The position numbers were made by a program, and so were the translations under genes. Of a stretch of DNA of 64,000 nt, positions 49,290-56,720 are shown piece by piece. The DNA comes from Paraburkholderia monticola. Lineage in GTDB: Bacteria > Pseudomonadota > Gammaproteobacteria > Burkholderiales > Burkholderiaceae. Below the pieces are notes generated by a model, which did no database searches, had not been told where the DNA came from, and worked only from the letters and a program-made list of their open reading frames with translations. The stretch is taken from the NCBI RefSeq assembly GCF_001580545.1, contig NZ_LRBG01000004.1, positions 558,001 to 622,000 of the forward strand, given 5' to 3'. Numbering within the stretch: the first letter of the stretch is position 1; each line of letters begins with the position of its first letter.

Positions 49290-49917
49290 GCAAAGCCTTA
49301 TCAGTCGGCGCAAAGGGAAAAAGCCTGCCTCCGCATATGCCTCGGAAGATGCAGCCCGGCTCAATATCCAGCGCAAGGCCCAGCTGTTGGAGGAAGTTAT
49401 TGATTGCGCGCATAAGAGCGCAGACGACGCCGTGCGTGTGGCTTTATTCCTGAGGAATGCACCGAGGTCACATTTTCCTCGCTCGTTGAGGCAGTTTCAT
49501 CTTTGGATCGACACGGACCCGTTGAAAGCTGTCATCAAGCATCCGATCCCGGAGATCAGGAGGATTGGGAATGGCACGCTATCCCGAAACGCGGAGTTGC
49601 GGGTACGTGTCGAGCAGGCTCTCTCGGCAGTGCGCACTTTGGAAAATAATCAAGATGAAGCATCCGGGGTGGATCGACCAGCGAAATTGACCCGGGAACT
49701 GAAAGCGGCGAAAAGCCAAATTGATGTCCTAGAGCGCGAGCTTCTTTCGATGAGGCAGAAGATCAGGCTGGTCGAGAAAGATCGCGACGACACCAAAAGA
49801 TTGTATGAAAACTTGAAGCGCAAATACCGTGAAGAACTTGAGGACGCGCTTGCAGGGAAGACGTACCGCGGTGGTGCCACGGTAACTCGAATACGTGGGG
49901 GCGAGGATGGCCACTGA
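49279..49917 (+). CDS. ginC: GinC-like small coiled-coil protein
   Basis: 212 residues, not a recombinase. The N-terminal part is basic ('LISRRKGKKPASAYASED'); the region from about residue 110 to 195 is a strong heptad coiled coil ('AKSQIDVLERELLSMRQKI', 'DDTKRLYENLKRKYREELED'). Position and size match the small third gene of ginABCD and recall TnpC of Tn554, an accessory DNA-binding protein that works with two recombinases. GGAG seven bases before the ATG. Probably organises the recombinase synapse; this is inference. Confidence 0.75.
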   Translation: MKGEQSLISRRKGKKPASAYASEDAARLNIQRKAQLLEEVIDCAHKSADDAVRVALFLRNAPRSHFPRSLRQFHLWIDTDPLKAVIKHPIPEIRRIGNGTLSRNAELRVRVEQALSAVRTLENNQDEASGVDRPAKLTRELKAAKSQIDVLERELLSMRQKIRLVEKDRDDTKRLYENLKRKYREELEDALAGKTYRGGATVTRIRGGEDGH

Positions 49918-51142
49918 ATTGGATGAGCTCCAAACAAAAGTTTCGCTAAAGGAAATCAACGGGCGAACTTATGCCGTCGTCTATGACGCTGGTCTTGACG
50001 CGGTCGTATGGGAGATTGTCGAATACACCATGTTTCTGGCCGATGAGCTGATGCAGCAGCGCTCCGCGATTGAAGCTGCCGTTCTCGCAGTTGCAGCATA
50101 TCGGAACTTCCTCGTTAAACAAGCGCTGACTGATAACCTCAAGCCGTCGAAGCGTGGCGCACTCCCCCGTTACGAATTCTACGAATCTTCGGACGATCTT
50201 TTGAAGCGGTTTCGCGATGCCGAATACGCGCGGGTCATTTCGAGGTCAAGCTCGAATCACGAAAGCCACGCGGCAAAGCGAACGGTCAACGCGAAGCTGG
50301 TCCAGATTTATCATTTTCTTAACTGGTATCAATACGAATATGGGTGGAACTTCCTGGGGGACGTATCAAGGGCGGTAACGAGCAGTCTGAAACGCGCAAA
50401 CGTTCGACATCGAAAACACGGCGCCAGTGGGGCCTACGACCGATTTCCGGCGCTCGAGAGGCGCGTCGGACATGGGGCGAGGCGAGGAAGGGGGTATGAG
50501 GCGAGCGCGGACGATATTGACAAGCTGAAAGACTATTTTTTCTCGAATTTCACGAGCTATGTTGCTGTTAGAAATATCCTGATGATGGACATTGGTGACA
50601 GTTTGGGGTGGCGTCGCGGGACGATAAATTCGCTGCAATGTCATCAATTCACGCCCGAAGCACTGGAAAAGATGACGGCCAGAGGGTTAGCGTGTGTTCC
50701 GGACCGGCAGAAGAATGGATATAAAGATTCGTTCTATGTGTCTCCAGATCTGGCGACGAGAATTAGCGCATTTATCCACGACACAAGGCAGAAGTTGATA
50801 GACCATGCATCCTTGGCGGAAAGCAAAATAGATGATGCAGTGTTCGTTTCAGCTAGGGACGGACGCGCGCTATCAGACAAGGCGATTTCCAAGATATTTG
50901 GCCGAGCGTTCGTGGCGATTGGCGCCCCGAAGCGAGCCGGCATGCATAGCTTTCGGCGAAAGTTCGCCAATGACAGCATCGCTGCGGAGACCCGCGCGAG
51001 GCTGGCAATGGGACTGGATACCAGTCCTGAGTCTGTCGCAGCAGCGGTCTCCATGGATCTCGGGCAGAAGAATCCGGAGTCGATCGTTCCATACGTAAGC
51101 GCCAATCAGACTCGTCTCGTCAGTCGCAATCGAAAACCCTAA
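49907..51142 (+). CDS. ginD: GinD-like tyrosine recombinase
   Basis: 411 residues. Catalytic landmarks: Arg in 'MDIGDSLGWRRGTINSLQ', HxxR in 'GMHSFRRKFANDS' and nucleophile Tyr in 'QKNPESIVPYVSAN', where the usual histidine before it is a glutamine (LGQKN). An SAM-like N-terminal helical domain precedes it. Start set at the ATG 49907, which gives the same 11-bp overlap as the two junctions upstream; a GTG at 49895 is the alternative. Last gene of the module; followed by a short A+T-poor stretch and a broken gene. Confidence 0.82.
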   Translation: MATELDELQTKVSLKEINGRTYAVVYDAGLDAVVWEIVEYTMFLADELMQQRSAIEAAVLAVAAYRNFLVKQALTDNLKPSKRGALPRYEFYESSDDLLKRFRDAEYARVISRSSSNHESHAAKRTVNAKLVQIYHFLNWYQYEYGWNFLGDVSRAVTSSLKRANVRHRKHGASGAYDRFPALERRVGHGARRGRGYEASADDIDKLKDYFFSNFTSYVAVRNILMMDIGDSLGWRRGTINSLQCHQFTPEALEKMTARGLACVPDRQKNGYKDSFYVSPDLATRISAFIHDTRQKLIDHASLAESKIDDAVFVSARDGRALSDKAISKIFGRAFVAIGAPKRAGMHSFRRKFANDSIAAETRARLAMGLDTSPESVAAAVSMDLGQKNPESIVPYVSANQTRLVSRNRKP

Positions 51143-51251
51143 GAGAGAGCTAGGCCGCCTCACTTTGTCGCCGAAGATCATGCCGGACCGCGGGGTCCAG
51201 TCTTCGTCCATGCGCCGGGTTGCAAGCGCCTTTCATCGACACCTGATAGTT

Positions 51252-51686
51252 ATGAACTATCATCGGCAAATGAACCCGAAAAATCGAATTCTTTCCCACA
51301 TCAGCCAAGGCCCCACGCGTGCAGGCATGGTGACCGCCGTGCGCGACCAAGGCACGAAACAGGTCGCCAGTGCGGGAGCCAACGCCGTCGATCTTCTGGC
51401 GGCCGCTCGCGCGCGTGGACGACGCTGGGCCGTCGAGGAATAGGAGAGCACCGATAACCTCGAGCTGCGCGAGGCCCGCGACTACGTAGAGAGTACCGAA
51501 CAGACGATCAACGAGCGATGGAAAAACGGCGAACTGTTTGGACTGCTGCCCTCGGGAAAGGGACGTGGATTTCGCTATTCGAAGTGGCAATTCACCGCCG
51601 ACCCGCGGCGGTTGGCAACTGTGCTGCGTCAGTTCGCAGACGCGCAGGTGAACGCTTGCGACTCGACTGGGGAGCACGACGGGTGA
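51252..51686 (+). pseudogene. broken gene of unknown family, interrupted by an in-frame TAG
   Basis: One frame reads 'MNPKNRILSHISQGPTRAGM' (ATG 51270; another at 51252) to 'ARARGRRWAVEE', meets TAG at 51441-51443, then continues in the same frame with protein-like sequence ('LELREARDYVESTEQTINER', 'GKGRGFRYSKWQF', 'ADPRRLATVLRQF') to TGA at 51686. The even protein quality on both sides of the stop and the G+C-rich composition point to a nonsense-mutated gene, probably also shortened at the end. I cannot name the family; the length and helix-rich look recall small antitoxin or regulatory proteins of Burkholderia. Confidence 0.65.
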
Positions 51687-51913
51687 ATTAACGCGTGAAA
51701 TCCTGCTCGCAAGAAATGATTTCCGTCAGGGTATCGCCTACGAGCGCTTGCTGAAGATTTTATGCTGGCTTCGCCTGTGAAGTTTTGGTACACGATAGCC
51801 GGTCGTTATACGTGTTTTTACTTTGGACATGGCATTCGGTCCAGCCCAATACTAGTCCTGTCTTGTATATCGACCGCTGCAAGATGGAAGCGGGGCTCTA
51901 ATGGAGGATCACA

Positions 51914-52552
51914 ATGAGCACGGTTTTTTTGAGCTACGCAAGGCAGGACCATTTCTTTGCCGAATTGCTCGAGATCAAACTTGCAGAGGCGAAGATCGTC
52001 TTATGGCGCGACCAAGGGATCCTTCGTGCTGGAGCCGATTGGCGAGATGGAATCGAACGAGGGATCTCAGCCTGTACCGCTGTTCTTGTCACGCTAAGCG
52101 GCCATTCGACGCAGTCTTCGTACGTCACATACGAATGGGCGTATGCAATGGGAAAGGGCAAGCCGGTGATACCCTTGAAGCTGGCGGAATGCACGATGCA
52201 CCCAAGGCTTGAATCCATTCAGTATCTTGACTTTGTTGTTCCTGGGGCATCACCCTGGATATCACTTGTCGAACGAATCCGGCAGATAGAATCTGAACCT
52301 CAGCAAAGTGATGGCGAGGCGGAAACGTTGCTCAGTTCGTCAAGCGATGAAGATGAGAGCACCGCCAAGGCAATACTTGCGTATCTGAATGAGCGCGGAT
52401 ACCAAATGGCGAGCTTTGAAAGGTTGCGACGGCAAATTGAGCAGAAGATGACGGACGAGGAATTTGAAAAATTCATTCAGAGGAACTCTCGAATCTTTCG
52501 CCCCGCAACGCTTCGCGAAAACAGGCGTGGGGTTGCCAAGCGTATTCCCTAA
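51914..52552 (+). CDS. TIR-domain protein
   Basis: 212 residues. Residues 1-125 form a TIR domain: 'STVFLSYARQDHFFAELLEIKL', BB-loop region 'LWRDQGILRAGADWRDGIERGI', and the putative catalytic glutamate E74 in 'SSYVTYEWAYAMGKGKPVIPL'. Bacterial TIR domains cleave NAD+ or make cyclic ADP-ribose signals in antiphage immunity. An acidic linker (about 128-148) joins a small C-terminal helical domain ('STAKAILAYLNERGYQMASFE' on), perhaps winged-helix, which may sense or dimerise. Ribosome-binding site GGAGGA ten bases upstream. Stand-alone gene with no obvious partner. Confidence 0.88.
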   Translation: MSTVFLSYARQDHFFAELLEIKLAEAKIVLWRDQGILRAGADWRDGIERGISACTAVLVTLSGHSTQSSYVTYEWAYAMGKGKPVIPLKLAECTMHPRLESIQYLDFVVPGASPWISLVERIRQIESEPQQSDGEAETLLSSSSDEDESTAKAILAYLNERGYQMASFERLRRQIEQKMTDEEFEKFIQRNSRIFRPATLRENRRGVAKRIP

Positions 52553-52632
52553 TAGATGCCCCATCTGTTGCCCGCAATCGTCCGCGTCAGCCGATGAGAT
52601 TTTCTCTGCATCTTGCACCGCCCAAATCACCT

Positions 52633-53469
52633 TCATTGCGAACATGTTGGTGTGCCGGACGCTGCCGAATCGATCCGCTTCATACGAAGAGCTATCTGGC
52701 GTTCAAATTTAAGGGGCCATGCTTTCCAAACACGCAACGGGATAGCTCTCGAAGTGAAATACATTGCGAAATCAAAATCGTTATCGCATTCACAGTCAAT
52801 GTAAGTTCTTAGCGCACTTTGCAAGCTCGAATGTGCGTCTTTGCTGTATTCGATGATCAGAATGAGCCTGTCGGCAGGTAAAAGCCTTAACGCCTCCGAA
52901 AGCTCCCAGCGAATGGCGTCAGAGGATGCCGTTATATCGATCACAGCTAAGTCGCAAGTTCGTAGGAATCTGGTTACTTCTGTATGCCAATCTCCACGAG
53001 CAACCAAGTGTTCTTCGACGTCGGTTAAGAATCTGGAGTGCATCGCTCCGAGTATGTCTGCAGCGGCTTTTTGCGTTGGATTTCTTAGTGCGACAAGACG
53101 ACCATAGCAACCGATAACGGGAAATATTTTCTTGTAGAGCGAAGCGTGACTCTCTTGATAAAAGCTTCGAAGTAGCAGAATTCTGCACGCTTTTCGCGCT
53201 CTAACCTTTGAAAGGGTCGCGAACCAAAAAACGGCGATCGACCCCAATGCAACTCCCCAACTGCTAAGAAATGCAACTCCCCAACTGCTACGATGCAGTG
53301 GACTTTTCGGCCAACCTAGATGGTCGAGAAGTTGAACAATTGCCAACGAAGAGCCGATCAATACCACGTGACGCCAACTCCAGACGCAAGAGCTAACAAA
53401 TGCCCAGCGAGTATAGGGCTGCGCAAGCTTGCGTCGAGGTTGCGCATCTAACGACGGCCCTGCAATCAT
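52633..53469 (-). CDS. two-span membrane protein with a TIR/SLOG-like soluble tail
   Basis: 278 residues. Two membrane spans (about 34-50 and 65-85) precede a soluble alpha/beta domain starting 'ACRILLLRSFYQES', with 'FLRTCDLAVIDITASSDAIRWELSEALRLLPADRLILIIEY', which looks like a Rossmann-type TIR or nucleotide-sensing fold with a conserved Trp-Glu. No catalytic assignment is safe. The two spans are followed by a duplicated octapeptide (SSWGVAFL/SSWGVALG) caused by the 24-bp tandem repeat at 53246. It is transcribed against the TIR gene, from which it is separated by 80 bases. Confidence 0.6.
   Translation of the reverse strand: MIAGPSLDAQPRRKLAQPYTRWAFVSSCVWSWRHVVLIGSSLAIVQLLDHLGWPKSPLHRSSWGVAFLSSWGVALGSIAVFWFATLSKVRARKACRILLLRSFYQESHASLYKKIFPVIGCYGRLVALRNPTQKAAADILGAMHSRFLTDVEEHLVARGDWHTEVTRFLRTCDLAVIDITASSDAIRWELSEALRLLPADRLILIIEYSKDAHSSLQSALRTYIDCECDNDFDFAMYFTSRAIPLRVWKAWPLKFERQIALRMKRIDSAASGTPTCSQ
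53246..53293. repeat. 24-bp tandem duplication inside the two-span protein gene
   Basis: Two adjacent near-identical 24-base units (53246-53269 and 53270-53293), in frame, lengthening the second membrane segment by eight residues. Confidence 0.85.
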
Positions 53470-53876
53470 TATTCATAATTGTCCCCATTTTTGCCACTAT
53501 CCAGCCCCATCCCACATACTGAATGATGAAATCGGGTAGCGCTCGCCAGCCTACGCCTATCGATTTACAGTCGAAGCGACTTGCAGTTGATCTTTTGCGC
53601 ACCACTATCGTGCTATGGGGAGCGCATAGTGCCAGAAATCGTTGGCGCCGCCACGACACTCTGGATTTGCCTAATAGGCAAGCGTGTCGCCCGAGACAAA
53701 TATTCTTGTATTTTTGGTGAAAATCGCCGAAATGCATGCAGAGAGTAGCCGATCATTGTCCTTCGTTGTGTTTTGTGATGGTCGGCGTACATACATGGCA
53801 CGAAGTCTGCTGAAAATCGATCGGGTGGGATCGTCCCTTGCTTGGAGGTTCGAGCAGGGTCTTGAGGGCTACGGAA
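53470..53876. other. gap with a doubtful small open frame
   Basis: 407 bases between divergent genes. A plus-strand frame from ATG 53732 to TGA 53911 (59 codons, 'SRSLSFVVFCDGRRTYMARSL') looks partly protein-like and overlaps the next gene by 35 bases; it may be the broken front of that gene. Nothing else is supported. Confidence 0.35.
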
Positions 53877-54095
53877 ATGTGCAAAGAGTTCGTTCGTTTT
53901 GCCAATCCTGACGCGAAAGACGAAGTGCATCATTTCGGTCCTGGACATATGATCTTTGCACTGAACTGCCCGAGGGGACCTGTCGATACGCTGTACGTCT
54001 GGGGTTTGGACGACGACAAAAAAATATCGGAAATCGAGGCCAAGGCTGCGCGCTGCGTAAAAAGCCTATGTCTCCCCGGAGGGAACCAGCCATGA
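53877..54095 (+). CDS. small hypothetical protein paired with a DUF2442-like gene
   Basis: 72 residues ('MCKEFVRFANPDAKDEVHHFGPGHM' to 'CLPGGNQP'), acidic-basic mixed, no domain recognised. Its stop overlaps the start of the DUF2442-like gene by four bases (ATGA), so the two are translated together. Could be incomplete at the N-terminus (see the preceding gap). Confidence 0.45.
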   Translation: MCKEFVRFANPDAKDEVHHFGPGHMIFALNCPRGPVDTLYVWGLDDDKKISEIEAKAARCVKSLCLPGGNQP

Positions 54096-54385
54096 ATACA
54101 GGCAATTCGAAGTACCGCGATGCACTAGAACGTGGAAAGCGCGAAAGCCTTCATTACGCGACGGAAGTACACGTCGACGGCCGAAGCGTGGTTTTAAGTT
54201 TGGTTTCGGGGCAACAAGTAACGTTTCCGGTTGACTTGGCGCCGAAACTCAGCGATGCACCGCAGAGCACAATCGAGTCAGCTACGCTGGTTTTTGGCGG
54301 AGCGGGGTTGCAGTTTGGACAGGCGGAAGATATGACGTTTTATGTGCCCTCGCTGGTGCGCGGCAACTACGGCGCGAAAGCATAG
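54092..54385 (+). CDS. DUF2442-like small protein
   Basis: 97 residues. The core 'VHVDGRSVVLSLVSGQQVTFPVDLAPKL' and 'ATLVFGGAGLQFGQAEDMTFYVPSLVRG' follow the DUF2442 pattern (small beta-rich domain ending in a WxxxDxDisVxxLLrG-like motif). DUF2442 genes usually form two-gene units with a DUF4160 partner and behave like toxin-antitoxin pairs; the upstream gene here is not clearly DUF4160, so the functional guess is weak. Confidence 0.65.
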   Translation: MNTGNSKYRDALERGKRESLHYATEVHVDGRSVVLSLVSGQQVTFPVDLAPKLSDAPQSTIESATLVFGGAGLQFGQAEDMTFYVPSLVRGNYGAKA

Positions 54386-54492
54386 TTCTGGCTCCGTCTT
54401 GATGTAGGAGCTTTTGCTTGGGGGGAATCTCCTAGCGATCGGTGGCTTGCCAGTGAAGACCTGGTGCCTGAACGTGACTTGAGCGACTATCG

Positions 54493-55230
54493 ATGCGTTC
54501 AAAAGAAGGCTGCGTTGCGCTTATCGTCGCATGTTACGTTTTGGCATTGCTCGTGTGGCTTTTTGTCGCCGTCCTTTACTTCTTACACCGCCCCGGCACG
54601 GATTGGAACGTCGTTTCTGCGATTGCCAGCGCGGCGGGCGCCCTTGCGACAGCGGTTGCTGCGCTAGCCACGGCGGCAGGAGCCTTCGGGGCATTCAGAG
54701 CGGTCAGTGTCGCTCTTGCAGAGGCGAGGACTCAAGAACGCCTACGACTCGAATTGGAAAAGCGTCGGGCTCATCTCATAGCAGTAACACTGGCTCCTCT
54801 GCTCTCGCAAATGCTAGTTGACGCGTTAGCCCTGCGTGGAGAACTGCCCACCGCACAAGCTAACCTTTCCACTCCGTCGGGTACCAGAAACAGGACCTAT
54901 GAGAGGCAGTTGAGAATTCTGATCTCAGCTTTGACGTCGAGAGTTGCTCCAAGTGACATTGCTGACCTTGCCGCGGTCTCACCGGCTTGCGCGGACAGCC
55001 TTGCCAAGGCAGTGAGTGTGACTCGTATTTTGGAGAATGAGATTGTTCTCAAATGCCTCAATTTCATGGATCAACGTCACCGATCCGGTGAGCGTTTCAA
55101 GCCGTATCAGAAGCGGTGGTTCCGCTTAGCTGAGGAATTGTCTGTTTCCGTCAGGGAGGCAGAGACGGAGTGCCGGCGCATTCTCTTGAAGCAGACACTC
55201 AAAAATCCCGCTCAGACTCAGACGAAGTGA
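54493..55230 (+). CDS. two-span membrane protein with helical cytoplasmic tail
   Basis: 245 residues. Membrane spans at about 7-29 ('VALIVACYVLALLVWLFVAVLYFL') and 40-68 (Ala-rich, 'VVSAIASAAGALATAVAALA'), then a helical region with basic and acidic heptads ('AEARTQERLRLELEKRRAHLI') to the C-terminus. The layout recalls small membrane proteins found in conflict and defence loci, but I recognise no family. Follows the DUF2442-like gene by 107 bases. Confidence 0.6.
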   Translation: MRSKEGCVALIVACYVLALLVWLFVAVLYFLHRPGTDWNVVSAIASAAGALATAVAALATAAGAFGAFRAVSVALAEARTQERLRLELEKRRAHLIAVTLAPLLSQMLVDALALRGELPTAQANLSTPSGTRNRTYERQLRILISALTSRVAPSDIADLAAVSPACADSLAKAVSVTRILENEIVLKCLNFMDQRHRSGERFKPYQKRWFRLAEELSVSVREAETECRRILLKQTLKNPAQTQTK

Positions 55231-55540
55231 AGTGGCGACCGCGATGTGCCAATGCATATGCATGAGTGTGATTGGTTCGCGTAACTTTTTCTTCTCACGG
55301 ACTGCACTTCCACCTGCATTACCGGCGCCTTCACTCTCGGGAGTTTCGGCCGGTGTGTGATCCGACGCACATCTTCCCCCAGTTCTGTTTCGCTTTCAGC
55401 CTGCTCGGCGCATGTTTGTTGCTAACCGTAACCGACCCGGTATCCTATCCTACTTGAGAGCGTACTCTTTGCGCTGCGGTTTCAGTGAGTGCGTTCAATC
55501 AGTTATCCGATCTTTATAGTGTCGATCGATGAGGTGTCCC

Positions 55541-56719
55541 GTGCCCCAAGCCCCATCCGTGTTTGACATCAAAATCGATAAGAAGCCTCCGTACAAACTG
55601 CTCGCGCTCGACGGTGGCGGCATCCGCGGGCTCATCACAATAGAGGTTCTCGCGGCAATCGAAGCACTGCTCAAGCAATCTCATCGCCTAGGCGAGACTC
55701 TCGTGCTTGCCGATTATTTCGACTATGTCGCAGGCACTAGCACTGGCGCGGTGATCGCCACTTGCGTCGCGCTCGGTATGCGGGTGGACGAGATCCGCGC
55801 GATGTACGTTGAGAGCGCCGAACTGATGTTCGACAAGGCCTCGCTCCTGGACCGGCTGCGCTACAAGTACGAGGACGAACCGCTCGCCAGAAAGTTGCGA
55901 ACGGTGCTTGCCCTTCAGACCGGCGAAGCGGAGCCGACGCTCGGTTCCTCCGGGCTGAAAACACTTCTAATGATGGTGCTGCGCAACGCGAGCACCGATT
56001 CGCCATGGCCGCTCTCGAACAACCCACGAGCGACGTACAACTGCCCACTCGACCGGCCGGGCTGCAACCTGCACTTTCCGCTATGGCAGGTCGTGCGTGG
56101 CAGCACCGCCGCGCCGACCTATTTCCCGCCCGAGCAGATTCTCGTGGGCGAACGACAGTTCGTGTTCGTAGATGGCGGCATCACACCGTACAACAACCCG
56201 GCTTTCCAGTTATTCCTGATGGCGACCGCCGAGCCTTATCAGTTGTGCTGGAAGACGAAGCGCCCGGAGGACATGCTTATCGTATCGATCGGAACCGGCA
56301 CGAGCCCGCAGGCCAACGGCCGTCTCGATCCGGACGACATGAACCTGCTGTTCAACGCGACGACGTTGCCTTCTGCCCTGATGTTTGCTGCGCTCAACGA
56401 GCAGGATCTGCTGTGCCGGATGTTCGGCAAATGCCTGACCGGCGACATTCTCGACCGCGAGGTGGACACCATGGTGTTCGGGTCGGGCGCGCATGGCAGC
56501 GGCGGTCCCGTCGATCCGAAGCTCTTCACATATCTGCGCTACAACGTGGACTTGACGCAATCCGGCCTCAGTGCGCTCGGGCTCGGGGACATCGATCCGC
56601 GCGACGTGCAGAAGCTCGATTCGGTGGAGCACAAAGACGCGCTCCAGGAAATCGGCGCACGGCTTGCCGCGCGGTGCGTGAAACCCGCGCACTTCGACGG
56701 CTTTATCGAGGGGCGCTGA
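55541..56719 (+). CDS. patatin-like phospholipase
   Basis: 392 residues from the GTG at 55541, preferred because GAGG lies six bases upstream; an ATG at 55529 adds four residues without such a site. Patatin motifs: oxyanion glycines DGGGIRG (24-30), nucleophile elbow GTSTG (Ser67), and the dyad Asp in 'VDGGITPYNNP' (Asp211), with 'RGSTAAPTYFPP'. It should hydrolyse membrane phospholipids. Patatins serve as cell-killing effectors in several bacterial immune systems such as CBASS, but no cGAS-type cyclase is present here. The next gene starts one base after its stop. More G+C-rich than the preceding cargo. Confidence 0.9.
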   Translation: MPQAPSVFDIKIDKKPPYKLLALDGGGIRGLITIEVLAAIEALLKQSHRLGETLVLADYFDYVAGTSTGAVIATCVALGMRVDEIRAMYVESAELMFDKASLLDRLRYKYEDEPLARKLRTVLALQTGEAEPTLGSSGLKTLLMMVLRNASTDSPWPLSNNPRATYNCPLDRPGCNLHFPLWQVVRGSTAAPTYFPPEQILVGERQFVFVDGGITPYNNPAFQLFLMATAEPYQLCWKTKRPEDMLIVSIGTGTSPQANGRLDPDDMNLLFNATTLPSALMFAALNEQDLLCRMFGKCLTGDILDREVDTMVFGSGAHGSGGPVDPKLFTYLRYNVDLTQSGLSALGLGDIDPRDVQKLDSVEHKDALQEIGARLAARCVKPAHFDGFIEGR

Positions 56720-56720
56720 G

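Noticed and set aside
45059..51142. RIT (recombinase-in-trio) element or Tn554
   Set aside because: RIT elements have three recombinases of about 300-450 residues and no coiled-coil gene; Tn554 has only tnpA, tnpB and tnpC. Four genes in this order and size fit GInt better, though relation to Tn554 is possible.
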